64,000 nt of DNA from Amycolatopsis vancoresmycina (GTDB lineage: Bacteria > Actinomycetota > Actinomycetes > Mycobacteriales > Pseudonocardiaceae): assembly GCF_000716785.1 (NCBI RefSeq), contig NZ_JNYY01000001.1, positions 744,001-808,000 on the forward strand, given 5' to 3'. The notes below the pieces were generated by a model that saw only the letters and a list, made by a program, of their open reading frames with translations, made no database searches and was not told the origin of the DNA. Both the position numbers and the translations under genes were made by a program. Below are positions 33,109 to 41,464 of this stretch, piece by piece (the stretch's first letter is position 1; the number at the start of each line of letters is the position of its first letter).

Positions 33109-34002
33109 ATGAGGACCGCCGACGTTAGCCGTAATGCGCCCCTTCCCAGCCGCACCGCCTTCACGGCCGCCGCCGCACGCGCGGCACATTTGCTGGTCGA
33201 TGCCGACCCCGTCATCTTCTCCGACCCCCTCGCCGCGCCCCTGCTCGGCGACCGCGCCGAGGAACTTCTGGCCTACCACCGGATGCATACCACACATCCG
33301 GTACTGGCCGTCGCCCGCGCCGAAGCAGTCTGCCGGAGCCGGTTCACCGAAGACCGGCTGACGCGTGGCAATTCCGGTATAGACCAGTATGTGATTCTGG
33401 GTGCCGGGCTCGATTCGTTCGCGTATCGATCCACGGCACGACGATTCCGCGTCTTCGAGGTCGATCACCCGGCGACCCAGGCGGCCAAACGGGAACTGCT
33501 GGCCGCCGCCGGCGTCGCCGAACCGGCGTCGGTCACGTTCGTCCCGGTCGACTTCGAAGCCGAACCGCTCCGGGAACGGCTCGTCCAGAGTGGACTCGAC
33601 CCGATCCGCCCCGTGTTCATCAGCTGGCTCGGCGTCACCATGTACCTGACCGGGGCGGCGATTGCCGCCGCATTGACGGATCTCGGCGGATTCGCCCCGG
33701 GATCGGAAATCGTGACCGACCACCTGCTGCCCCCGGAACTGCGGGACGCGGCCGGGAACGCCTTCGCCGAAGCCGTCGGACCGGTGGCCGCCGAACAGGG
33801 AGAGCCGTGGCGCACGTTCCTCTCCCCCGGCGCGCTGTCCGGGATGTTGCGTGGCGCGGGTTTCGAAGTCGTCGAGCAGGCGGGGCAGCGGCAGAGCGTC
33901 GACCCGCAGCTGTGGCACCGCACGGACGCGCTGCGGCCGGCCGCGCTTTCCGCGTTGGCGCACGCACGTATTCCGCACCGGCCCGGAATGCCCGGCTGCT
34001 GA
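33109..34002 (+). CDS. SAM-dependent methyltransferase (leucine carboxyl methyltransferase/SAV2177-like family)
   Basis: 297 residues from ATG (MRTADVSRNAPLPSRTAFTAAAARAAH). SAM-binding motif YVILGAGLDSFAYRS at ~95-110, acidic motif FEVDHPATQAAKRELL, VPVDFEAEPL, and SWLGVTMYLT. This family (PF04072-type) methylates carboxyl or hydroxyl groups of small molecules in actinomycetes, often in secondary metabolism. No biosynthetic cluster adjoins it, so the substrate is unknown. Its promoter is unusually AT-rich. Confidence 0.85.
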   Translation: MRTADVSRNAPLPSRTAFTAAAARAAHLLVDADPVIFSDPLAAPLLGDRAEELLAYHRMHTTHPVLAVARAEAVCRSRFTEDRLTRGNSGIDQYVILGAGLDSFAYRSTARRFRVFEVDHPATQAAKRELLAAAGVAEPASVTFVPVDFEAEPLRERLVQSGLDPIRPVFISWLGVTMYLTGAAIAAALTDLGGFAPGSEIVTDHLLPPELRDAAGNAFAEAVGPVAAEQGEPWRTFLSPGALSGMLRGAGFEVVEQAGQRQSVDPQLWHRTDALRPAALSALAHARIPHRPGMPGC

Positions 34003-34032
34003 ACGCTTTTCCGGCGGGCCGCGGTTTCCCGG

Positions 34033-35223
34033 TCAGTCCGGCAGCATCGGCACTTCGAGGTCGTCCGGGCGGCCGAGCAGGACCGCCCGGGTGACCGCCG
34101 TCTTCCCGAACCGGTCGCGCACGGCGTCCAGCGCGGTGTCGAGCTCGGTCGCCCGCTCGCGCTCGAACGGCAGGGTCGGCTGGAACGGGTTTTCGTCGGC
34201 CAGGTTGGACAGCGAGGCGCCCAGCATGGTCAGCCCGCGGTCGGCGATCAGCGGCAGCGCGGCGACGAGCAGGTCCCGCGCCGCGGCGAGCAGCACGCCG
34301 GTGCCGGCGGTCGGGTCGGTCAGCGTGTGCGAGCGGGTGGCGCGGGAGAAGTCGGCGAAGCGCAGGCGGATCGTCACCGTCCGGCAGATGCGGCGGGCCG
34401 CGCGCAGCCGCCGGGCGATCCGGTCGATCAGCGCCACCAGCACGACGTCGAGCTCGGCCGGGGTCCGCCTGCCGCGGCCGAGGGCCCGCTGGGCGCCGAT
34501 CGAGCGCCGCCGCACCCCGAGCTCGACGCGCCGCGGGTCTTCGTTGCGCGCCAGGTCGTGCAGGTGCGCGCCCGCGACCCGGCCGAGCAGGCCGACGAGG
34601 TCCACCTGCTCGGAGGCGGCCAGCTGCCCGACGGTGGTGATCCCCCGGACCCGCAGCTTCTCGGCGGTGATCTTGCCGACACCCCACAGCGCCGAGACCG
34701 GCAGCGGGTGCAGGAACTCCAGCTCGCCGTCGTGCGGGACGACGAGCAGGCCGTCGGGCTTCGCCACCCGGCTGGCGACCTTGGCGAGGAACTTCGTCCG
34801 CGCCACCCCGACGGTGATCGGCAGCCCGGCCCGCTCGGCGACGGCGGCCCGCAGCCGTTCGGCGATCTGGCTCGGCCGCCCGGCGATCCTGCCCAACCCG
34901 CCGACGTCGAGGAACGCTTCGTCGACCGAGATGCCTTCCACCCACGGCGTCGTGTCGCGGAAGACGTCGAAGACCAGCCGGCTGGCGGCCATGTAGGCGG
35001 ACATCCGCGGCGGCACGACGACGGCGTGCGGGCACAGCCGCCGGGCCTGCGTGCCCCCCATCGCGGTGCGCACGCCATAGGCCTTGGCCTCGTAACTCGC
35101 GGCCAGGACGACCCCGCCGCCGACGATCACCGGCCGTCCCTTGAGCGCCGGATCGTCCCGCTGTTCGACCGAGGCGTAGAAGGAGTCGAGGTCGGCGTGC
35201 AGGATGGGCCCCTCGTCGGTCAT
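34033..35223 (-). CDS. dinB: DNA polymerase IV (Y-family)
   Basis: 396 residues from ATG (MTDEGPILHADLDSFYASVEQ). Y-family polymerase signatures: ADLDSFYASVEQRDDPAL, SYEAKAYGVRTAMGG, SVDEAFLDVG with the catalytic acidic residues, helix-hairpin-helix GVGKITAEKLRVRGI, and a little-finger domain at ~235-345. The C-terminus has a near-clamp-binding QPTLPFE. It carries out translesion synthesis. An upstream in-frame ATG (35232) lies inside an SOS-box-like sequence, so the shorter start was chosen. Expression is probably induced by DNA damage. Confidence 0.93.
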   Translation of the reverse strand: MTDEGPILHADLDSFYASVEQRDDPALKGRPVIVGGGVVLAASYEAKAYGVRTAMGGTQARRLCPHAVVVPPRMSAYMAASRLVFDVFRDTTPWVEGISVDEAFLDVGGLGRIAGRPSQIAERLRAAVAERAGLPITVGVARTKFLAKVASRVAKPDGLLVVPHDGELEFLHPLPVSALWGVGKITAEKLRVRGITTVGQLAASEQVDLVGLLGRVAGAHLHDLARNEDPRRVELGVRRRSIGAQRALGRGRRTPAELDVVLVALIDRIARRLRAARRICRTVTIRLRFADFSRATRSHTLTDPTAGTGVLLAAARDLLVAALPLIADRGLTMLGASLSNLADENPFQPTLPFERERATELDTALDAVRDRFGKTAVTRAVLLGRPDDLEVPMLPD

Positions 35224-35237
35224 AGAACACATGTTCG
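35224..35237. promoter_or_regulatory. LexA-type SOS box at the dinB start
   Basis: Read on the minus strand: CGAACATGTGTTCT. It matches the actinobacterial LexA consensus CGAAC-N4-GTTCG except at the last base. It abuts the dinB start codon and is about 140 bases from the divergent zinc-ribbon gene. Confidence 0.75.
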
Positions 35238-35377
35238 CATACCGGTGCGCCGAAGTCCGCCCCTCCGCCCGCCGCGGGTGACACGCCGCCGGACGAAAGT
35301 GCGCCCTTTTCCGGTTGTCGGCGTTCTGTGCCCCACTCACACTCGACGGATCGAACGACCCGACCACTGGGGGCGAC

Positions 35378-35797
35378 ATGACCGAGAAGTGCCGCTGCGG
35401 CGACCACCACGCGTGGGCCGCACCGAGCCAGGAGGACAGGCCGGCAGCGGCGCGGCAGCCACTGCTGGCGGCAACGCTGGCCCACGAAGACCGCGCGGAG
35501 GACACCGACGGCCTCGACCCGACCGACCGCGTGACGTGCCGAACCCACCGCCGCTGGCTGCACGACTGCGTGGCCTCACCGGTGCACACGAACCCGGCGG
35601 TGGGCTACCGGTGGTGCCGTCGATGTGACCACCAGGCACTGGTGGCGGTCGACGAGCTCGCCGGAGAGGTGACGATCCGGTGCGGGTTGTGCGGGCGGAT
35701 CCCGCGCAGCCGGGCGAACGAGGAGCTGGTGGAGTTGTGCCGGCGGAGCTTGGCGCTGGCCCGCTCGGGGCGGTTTCCGGAGAGCGCTGTCGCCTGA
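35378..35797 (+). CDS. Small zinc-ribbon-like protein of unknown function
   Basis: 139 residues from ATG (MTEKCRCGDHHAW) with GGGGG eight bases upstream. Cysteine pairs suggest metal binding: CRCGDHH near the start, then WCRRCDHQA and RCGLCGR (residues ~88-118). Between them is an acidic and then basic linker. No family is recognised. It is divergent from dinB across the SOS box, so damage-inducible expression is conceivable. Its 3' end already shows the motif (CTCGGGGCGGTTTCCGGAGAGC) repeated in the downstream array, which suggests the array grew from, or invaded, the gene end. Confidence 0.7.
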   Translation: MTEKCRCGDHHAWAAPSQEDRPAAARQPLLAATLAHEDRAEDTDGLDPTDRVTCRTHRRWLHDCVASPVHTNPAVGYRWCRRCDHQALVAVDELAGEVTIRCGLCGRIPRSRANEELVELCRRSLALARSGRFPESAVA

Positions 35798-36132
35798 GTG
35801 CGACGCTGCGCTGGTTCACCCGGGCCGGTTGCCCCCGGGAGCTGCCACCGGACCGCCGAGGCGTCTGATGCTGGGCGCCCGAACGCTGTTCCCCGAGAGC
35901 TGCCACCGGACCGCCGAGGCGTCCGGCGCTGGGCCGCCCGGACGCTGCTCCCCGAGCACTGCACCTCGACCGCCGCGCTACCGGCGCCTGGGACTGGGCC
36001 GCCCGAACGGTGTTTTCGGAGCGCCGCACCTCGACCACCCTCCCGAGGCGGCTTTCCGAGAGCCCCGCGTCGGCGGAGGCTCTCCCCCGGCTTTCTCGGG
36101 GCGGTTGCCGGAGAGCTTGATCGCGTCACTGC
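35766..36132. repeat. Degenerate tandem repeat array of ~60-65 bp units
   Basis: Units beginning CCCGAGAGCTGCCACCGG and ending CGCCCGAACGCTGTTC recur at about 35832, 35892 and 35951, the third diverged, with further decayed copies to ~36060. The start (CTCGGGGCGGTTTCCGGAG, 35766) and end (CTCGGGGCGGTTGCCGGAG, ~36096) of the region are also copies of each other. Apart from the zinc-ribbon gene end, the stretch 35798-36144 has no recognisable gene. Confidence 0.6.
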
Positions 36133-36144
36133 CATGATGCGGGG

Positions 36145-36657
36145 GTGCCCGAACTCGGAACCACCGCGCTGGTCATCCTGCTGCCCGCCGCCGAGCCGGT
36201 GCTGGCTGCGGTTCGGCGGGTCGATCCCGCCCTGGTCCGGCCCGGCCTGCCCGCCCACGTGACGGCCCTGTACCCGTTCCTGGCCGACGGCTCGCTGGGT
36301 GATGCGGAGCTGGCTGCCGTTCGCTCGCTGGCTGCGGACCTGCTGCCGACGGACGTTCAGCTCACCGAGTTCGTGACCGCCCCCGGTTTTGCGGCGATTC
36401 CCGCTCCGGGGCTCCAGGGGGTGGCCGATGCCGCCTGTGCCCGGTGGCCGGACGTTCAGCCCTACGGGGGCCGGTTCGGTCCCCGGCCTGCCGCGCACCT
36501 GACCGTCGCCATGGGCGGGTCGGAAGCGACTCTCGAGCAGGTCGGCCGGGAGGTCCGGCCGCTCCTACCCGTGGTCGATCGGGCGGAAATGCTGCGGCTC
36601 GTGGCGCTGACGGAACGCGGGTGGGAGTCGCGGCTGGAGGCTCCGCTCGGCGGCTGA
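36145..36657 (+). CDS. 2'-5' RNA ligase-like (2H phosphoesterase) protein
   Basis: 170 residues from GTG. The two HxT/S-type motifs of the 2H fold are present: HVTALYPF at ~38-45 and HLTVAMGG at ~118-125. The family includes ThpR RNA ligase, cyclic phosphodiesterases and tRNA-processing enzymes. No neighbour suggests the substrate. It directly follows the tandem repeat region and converges on the seven-TM gene. Confidence 0.8.
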   Translation: MPELGTTALVILLPAAEPVLAAVRRVDPALVRPGLPAHVTALYPFLADGSLGDAELAAVRSLAADLLPTDVQLTEFVTAPGFAAIPAPGLQGVADAACARWPDVQPYGGRFGPRPAAHLTVAMGGSEATLEQVGREVRPLLPVVDRAEMLRLVALTERGWESRLEAPLGG

Positions 36658-36681
36658 CCGGTTGCCGCAGTTACTGCAGTC

Positions 36682-36732
36682 TTGCAGTCACTACACAAGT
36701 TGTGTGACTACACCTTTGCAGTCGATACACCA
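36682..36732. repeat. AT-rich convergent gap with direct repeats and a palindrome
   Basis: TTGCAGTCNNTACAC occurs at 36682-36696 and 36716-36730, start points 34 bp apart. Between them lies the odd palindrome ACACAAGTTGTGT (36693-36705). It sits between two convergent stop codons, where no promoter is expected, and is not a normal hairpin terminator. Confidence 0.5.
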
Positions 36733-36754
36733 TCACTGAGCCGGCCGGTCAGCT

Positions 36755-37855
36755 TCACGGGCTGGGTGGCGCACCGGCCGCCGCCGTCTTCTCCAGCCCC
36801 CTGTACGCCCGCGCGATCGCCCTCAACCGGGCCACGTCCGCGGCGAACGGCTCGCCCGTCGCGGCAAACGGCTCCGTCTCGATGGACGGCTCCGTCTCGT
36901 CCGGCTCGTCCGGCAGGTCGCGCACCAGCCGGGCCGCCGCCGCGGGTGGCATGTCCGGGGTCGCGCCCGCCAGGATCAAGCCGTCGTTCGTCTCGCTCAT
37001 CGCCGTCAGCAACCGCTCGCGGCGGGAAGCGCCCCCGGCGTCGATGCGGGCTATCTCCGGGAACCGGCGCGTCAGGTGCGCGCGCAACGGCCGCAGCAAG
37101 CGCAACGTCCGCGCGTCACGCCGGGCCGCCGCCCAGCCCGGGACCGCCGGGACCGTCAGCCCCACGACGATCAGCAGCACCGACACCGCCGGGAACCCCA
37201 CGTCCAGCGTGCACGGCAGCGTCGAGAACGGCCCCCGGCACAACGCCTTCACCGGATGATCGGCCTGCAGCGCGTGGATCGTCGCCACGACCTTGCCGGC
37301 CAGGTAGGCGACCGCGAACGCCGACGCCAGCAGCAGCAACGCCAGCCCCGCGCGCAGCGCGCCGCCGCTGGCGCGGATCGTCACCGCCGCCATGATGCCG
37401 ATGTCGATGACCGCGAAGCCCAGGTACACCGTGTACGTGAAGACATAGACCACCAGCGTCGGGTGCGTTCCGTACAGCTCGTCGAACACGCCGACACCGC
37501 GCGGCAGGCCCGAGGTGCTGAAGAACGTCACCACCAGCACCGCCAGCGCCACGCCGAGCGCCACCAGCCGGGTGCGCCGGCCGCGGTCGCGGGTTCCGCT
37601 GATCTCCGCCACCGTCAGGCCGATGCCGTACGCCGCGACCATCGTCGCCAGGTTCGACAGCAGCCGGCCGAGGCTCGGGTAGAGCTCGCTCTCGAACTGC
37701 TGCGCGCGGTTCGACAGGAAGCAGAACGCCGCCCCCAGCGCGATCAGGGAAACGGCCAGGCCCGCGCCCGCGCCGGTGCGCCGCGCGCGGACCGCCCGCC
37801 AGATCCCGGCGAAGAGGGCGAACGCCCCGACGGCGACGAAAAGTATGTCGATCAC
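36755..37855 (-). CDS. Seven-TM membrane protein (MAB_1171c/DUF6545-like)
   Basis: 366 residues. Seven hydrophobic segments span residues ~1-235 (first MIDILFVAVGAFALFAGIW, last LLIVVGLTVPAVPGW), followed by a ~130-residue cytosolic tail with RTLRLLRPLRAHLTRRFPEIA, characteristic of the MAB_1171c putative-transporter family. It is third in a cassette: XRE regulator, ImmA-like peptidase, membrane protein, with gaps of 20 and 9 bases. This trio is common in actinobacteria, but I know of no established function. Confidence 0.78.
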   Translation of the reverse strand: MIDILFVAVGAFALFAGIWRAVRARRTGAGAGLAVSLIALGAAFCFLSNRAQQFESELYPSLGRLLSNLATMVAAYGIGLTVAEISGTRDRGRRTRLVALGVALAVLVVTFFSTSGLPRGVGVFDELYGTHPTLVVYVFTYTVYLGFAVIDIGIMAAVTIRASGGALRAGLALLLLASAFAVAYLAGKVVATIHALQADHPVKALCRGPFSTLPCTLDVGFPAVSVLLIVVGLTVPAVPGWAAARRDARTLRLLRPLRAHLTRRFPEIARIDAGGASRRERLLTAMSETNDGLILAGATPDMPPAAAARLVRDLPDEPDETEPSIETEPFAATGEPFAADVARLRAIARAYRGLEKTAAAGAPPSP

Positions 37856-37864
37856 GGGACGCGA

Positions 37865-38455
37865 CTATCCCAGGAGTGCCGCCAGCCGCCTAGCCTGATC
37901 GGCCGCCCGGCCGGACGCGCCCGGCTGAACGGCGGGTGGCTCGCTCGTCGCCGCGCTCAGCAGCAGGACCGCGATCAGCTCGGCTTCGTACTCGTCCGTG
38001 CCCGTCGTGACGCGGGTCAGCAGGTGCGACAACGCCCGCGGTGCGAGGTCCGGGGCGAGCTCGGCGGCCTCGGACTCCGACATCAGGCAGGTCCCGGTGT
38101 GCGCGCACAGCATGTGCGCCAGCTCGTGGGCGATGATGTGGTCCTGGTGCAGCGCCGACGTGTGCTCGGTGTAGGCGATCAGGTCGTAGTCCGGGCGGGC
38201 CTGCCAGGCGCCGGACGGCTGACCCGGCCGGTACGCGATCGGGACGAGGTCGATCTCCCGCCCCCGCCACGCTTCGAGCCCGTCGACCCACGCGTTCATC
38301 GACCACGGCCGCGGCAGCGGGACGGCGGCCAGCACCGCCCGCACGCGTTCGCGCGCCCGGTCACGCAGGTCCGGCAGGCCGCGCTCGTCGATGGGTCCTC
38401 CCCGGTCACCGGGCGCCAGCCGGGTGCACCGGGGCGCGATCACGGACGACCTCAT
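37865..38455 (-). CDS. ImmA/IrrE-like metallopeptidase
   Basis: 196 residues from ATG (MRSSVIAPRCT). The zinc-peptidase motif HELAH lies in HIIAHELAHMLCAH (residues ~107-120). The fold is that of ImmA/IrrE peptidases, which cut an XRE-type repressor when activated. The XRE gene directly upstream (20-base gap) is the obvious candidate substrate, and the membrane protein downstream a candidate signal receptor. The longer in-frame reading through the XRE gene is an artefact. Confidence 0.82.
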   Translation of the reverse strand: MRSSVIAPRCTRLAPGDRGGPIDERGLPDLRDRARERVRAVLAAVPLPRPWSMNAWVDGLEAWRGREIDLVPIAYRPGQPSGAWQARPDYDLIAYTEHTSALHQDHIIAHELAHMLCAHTGTCLMSESEAAELAPDLAPRALSHLLTRVTTGTDEYEAELIAVLLLSAATSEPPAVQPGASGRAADQARRLAALLG

Positions 38456-38475
38456 CGTAGCCGAGACGCCCGTGG

Positions 38476-38910
38476 TCACTCCGGCTTCCGCCGGCGGCCC
38501 GCGCGGCTCCGGGTGTCGTCGTAGCTGCTGAGCTGATCCAGCAGGGCCGTCACGGTTTCGCGATCGCGCGGCGACAGCCGCATCGCGCGCTGGGCGAGCG
38601 TGCGCGCCTCGCTGTCGCGCCACGCCACGACGTCCTCGACCTGCCGGTCGACCTCGCCGGCGACCTCGTCGTCGAAGAAGTACGTCACGGGCACGCCGAA
38701 GAACTGGGCGAACGCCTGGATGTGCGAGCGCTTCGGGTCCTTGCGCGCACCCACGGCCAGCTGCTGCACGTGCGTCGCCGACATCGTCACGCCGGTCTGC
38801 TCGGCGACGCCGTGCGCGATCTCCCGGTACGAGTACGGCTTGCGGTCCGGCGGGTGCACGGTCGCGATCAGGTGCGCCAGCCGTTCGGCGAAACTGCGCT
38901 CTTCGCTCAC
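38476..38910 (-). CDS. XRE-family transcriptional regulator
   Basis: 144 residues from GTG (VSEERSFAERLAHLI) with AGGTGG eight bases upstream. HTH at ~25-85 (YSYREIAHGVAEQTGVTMSATHVQQLAVGARKDP), then a C-terminal region of ~55 residues that could hold the peptidase cut site. It is the first gene of the XRE-ImmA-7TM cassette and has repeated operator-like sequences upstream. Confidence 0.85.
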   Translation of the reverse strand: MSEERSFAERLAHLIATVHPPDRKPYSYREIAHGVAEQTGVTMSATHVQQLAVGARKDPKRSHIQAFAQFFGVPVTYFFDDEVAGEVDRQVEDVVAWRDSEARTLAQRAMRLSPRDRETVTALLDQLSSYDDTRSRAGRRRKPE

Positions 38911-38955
38911 CACACACCACCTACCGCCATGAAACGTGACGACGGTCAGCCTAGC

Positions 38956-39029
38956 TGTTCCGAAAACTTGACACATCCTGTGCCGGAAAGACTACGATAC
39001 TCCCGTCCGGTGTTTCGGAAACGTGACAC
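38956..39029. promoter_or_regulatory. Repeated operator-like sites upstream of the XRE gene
   Basis: TGTTCCGAAAACTTGACAC (38956-38974) and TGTTTCGGAAACGTGACAC (39011-39029) agree at 16 of 19 positions, 55 bp apart. The second contains the palindrome GTTTCGGAAAC. A weaker third copy (TGTGCCGGAAAGAC, ~38979) lies between them. Autoregulation by the XRE protein is likely. Confidence 0.6.
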
Positions 39030-39164
39030 CCGACCCGGGGCGGCGCTGCGGCCGCGGGGTGACTCACGTGGCCGCTGGGGGTGGCCACGCGCCCAGCCCT
39101 GTCCGCCGCGCCGCCCCTTCTTGCGTTCCCGTTCAGCCGGGCGGCGGCGCACCCGTCCGGCGCC

Positions 39165-41291
39165 TCAGGAGCGGTACACCCCGAACTCGTACAGCGAGTA
39201 GCCGAATCCGCTGCCGCGCTGGGTGCCGTACACGCGCACGTACCGCGCGGTCGCCGACACGGCGATGTCGTCCGCGCCGCCATCTCCGGACGTCGTCGTG
39301 TACACCGGGCGCCAGTTCACCGCGTCGTCGCTCACCTGGATTTCGTACGCCTTCCCGAACGCCGCTTCCCACACCAGCTGGACGTGGTCGAACGCCTGGC
39401 TGCGGCCCAGGTCCACCTGCAGCCACTGCGGGTCGGCCCAGGCGCTGGCCCAGCGGGTCGCCGTGTTCCCGTCGGTGGCGGCCTGCGGCGGGTAGGGCGC
39501 GCCGGGGCCGTCGGCCTGGTACGTGGACGCCGTCGTCGCCGCACCGCGGGCGAGGTTCGTGCCCGGGACCGGGGGCGCGACCACGCGCAGGGAGCGCGTT
39601 TCGATGCCGACGTTGCCGTGGCCGTCGCGGGCGTAGAGGTACAGCTTCCAGACGCCGAGCTGCTGCGGCGCGGTGACGGTGAACGTCCCGGTGCCGGTGA
39701 ACTGCGCCGGGATCAACCCGGCCGCGTTGTTGATGTACTTGCTGTTGTAGCCCATGGTGTAGGCGATCGGGTCACCGTCCGGATCGGACACCGCCGCGGT
39801 CACCGTGAACGTGCCGCCCGCCGGGACGTCGGTGCTGCGGCTGAGGTTCATCGACGAGATCACCGGCGGTGTGTTGCCACCGATCTGTCCACTGTAGAGC
39901 TTGCGGACGGCGTACCAGGAAAGCCGCTTCTCGTTGCCGGTGGTGATGTTGAACCAGACGCCGCCGAAGTCGCCCTCGGTGCCGTAGTGGAAGAGCGTCG
40001 CGCCGAGGGCCACGCCGGGGTGGGCCAGCACGCAGTTCCACGCGTTCACGTATCCGTCGCGCTTCTGCTGGTCCGTCGGCTCGGCGGGGACGCCGTTCGC
40101 GTCGTTCGGCACCTCCCACTCGCCGGCCGGGCCGGTCTCGGTGACGATGTACGGCTTCGTGTAGCCGCCCGCGAGCCAGTCCTGCTTGACCTGGCAGACG
40201 TGCGCGTAGGAGTTCACGGAGTACAGGTCGAGGTTCGGCGCGTACGCCTTGTAGTACGGCCAGGCGCCGGTCCACGCGTCGGTCGAGGTGACCGGGTGGT
40301 TCGCGTCGAGCGCGTGGATCGCCTGCGCGGCCCGGTCGACGAACCGCGTGTAGGCGATCCGGTTCTGCTCCAGCTGCGTGCCGGAGTAGCAGTTCTGCAT
40401 GCCGAGGATCGACTCGTTGCCGACGTTCCACATCAGCACGCCCGGGTGCGCCCGGTAAGCGGTGACCCACTTCTGGATCTCGACCAGCATCGTGTTCTGG
40501 TAGTTCGTGTCGGTCGTGTAGTCGACGCAGCCGCCGCTGCCCGGGCCGCCGCCGGGTTGCAGCCAGAAGCCGTTGACCACCTTGATGCCGTTGGCCGCCG
40601 CCGCGTCGAGCAGTGGCTGGGTGGTGCCGTCGGTGCCCCACGTGCGGACCGTGTTGACGCCGATCGCGTGCAGCTCGGGCATCCGCGTGGCCGCCTCGCC
40701 GACCGGCGGTCCCCAGGTCAGCCCCTTGACGGTCCACGGGATACCGTCGACCGTCAGCTGCCAGTTCCCCTGGGTTCCGGTCACCCGCGTGACGCCGGCA
40801 CCGCTCTGCGTCCCCAGAGTGCCGCTGACCTGGAATTCCCACAGCGAGTAGCCGTAGCCGCCCACGCGGTGCGTGCCGTACAGGCGGACGTACCGGCCGT
40901 GACCGGTGACGGCGAGATTCTGTATACCGCCGACCGCCGTGGTCGTACTGTATACAGTCTGCCAATTCGCGGCGTCGTCGGAAACCTGGATTTCGTATGC
41001 AGTCGCGTAGGCGGCCTCCCAGTTCAGGGTGACCTGGCTGATGTCGGCCGGCGCGCCGAGGTCGACCTGCAGCCACTGCGGGTCGCTCCAGGCGCTCGCC
41101 CAGCGCGTGCCGGGGTCGCCGTCGACGGCCGCCGACGCCGGGGTGCCCGCGCCTTCGCTGCTGGAGGCGGTCGCCGGTCTGCCCTGGGACAGCAGGGTGG
41201 CGGCGTGCGCCGGGGCGGGGCCGGCGAGCAGCCCCAGCACCAGCAAGGCCACCAGCGCCGGAACGGCACGGAGGAGCGACGGTCGGTCCAC
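39165..41291 (-). CDS. Secreted clan GH-A glycoside hydrolase with two F5/8-type (CBM32) modules
   Basis: 708 residues from GTG with GGGAG upstream. Signal peptide 1-30 (cleavage after PAHA). CBM32 at ~32-158 and again at ~590-708 (the two share TRWASAW.DPQWLQVDLG and YEIQVSDDA.NW). TIM barrel at ~170-470 with acid/base Glu293 in WNVGNES and probable nucleophile Glu385 in IVTETG, typical of GH2/GH5-like barrels. An Ig-like domain follows at ~475-585. It likely acts on polysaccharide side chains; the sugar is unknown. A LacI-type operator lies 37 bases upstream. Confidence 0.82.
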   Translation of the reverse strand: MDRPSLLRAVPALVALLVLGLLAGPAPAHAATLLSQGRPATASSSEGAGTPASAAVDGDPGTRWASAWSDPQWLQVDLGAPADISQVTLNWEAAYATAYEIQVSDDAANWQTVYSTTTAVGGIQNLAVTGHGRYVRLYGTHRVGGYGYSLWEFQVSGTLGTQSGAGVTRVTGTQGNWQLTVDGIPWTVKGLTWGPPVGEAATRMPELHAIGVNTVRTWGTDGTTQPLLDAAAANGIKVVNGFWLQPGGGPGSGGCVDYTTDTNYQNTMLVEIQKWVTAYRAHPGVLMWNVGNESILGMQNCYSGTQLEQNRIAYTRFVDRAAQAIHALDANHPVTSTDAWTGAWPYYKAYAPNLDLYSVNSYAHVCQVKQDWLAGGYTKPYIVTETGPAGEWEVPNDANGVPAEPTDQQKRDGYVNAWNCVLAHPGVALGATLFHYGTEGDFGGVWFNITTGNEKRLSWYAVRKLYSGQIGGNTPPVISSMNLSRSTDVPAGGTFTVTAAVSDPDGDPIAYTMGYNSKYINNAAGLIPAQFTGTGTFTVTAPQQLGVWKLYLYARDGHGNVGIETRSLRVVAPPVPGTNLARGAATTASTYQADGPGAPYPPQAATDGNTATRWASAWADPQWLQVDLGRSQAFDHVQLVWEAAFGKAYEIQVSDDAVNWRPVYTTTSGDGGADDIAVSATARYVRVYGTQRGSGFGYSLYEFGVYRS

Positions 41292-41327
41292 GATGACTCC
41301 CGTACGGCAGGGGACGGAGATGAGGTC

Positions 41328-41341
41328 GGAGAGCGCTCTCC
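41328..41341. promoter_or_regulatory. LacI-type operator of the CBM32 hydrolase
   Basis: GGAGAGCGCTCTCC, perfect palindrome, 36 bp upstream of the hydrolase start. Same core as the sites at 41465 and 47457. Confidence 0.75.
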
Positions 41342-41464
41342 CGAGACGTCGATGGAACGGCACCGCGGCCCGCGTTGTCAAGAAGCGGCCCGCAACTCGA
41401 CAATGACTGTCCGGCGGCCCATCCGGGTGCTCCTTGACAGCGCCGCCACGAGGTGCGCATGCTG

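Noticed and set aside
35832..36060. CRISPR array
   Set aside because: Units are long, adjacent and degenerate, without equal unique spacers, and no cas gene is near.
35605..36498. Minus-strand open frame across the tandem repeat array
   Set aside because: It covers the ends of two real plus-strand genes, is made of Arg/Ser/Gly-rich repeats and has no start signal.
38968..38998. TTGACA ... TACGAT as a plus-strand promoter
   Set aside because: The spacer is 19 bp and no plus-strand gene follows before 41.5 kb; TTGACA is part of the repeated XRE site.
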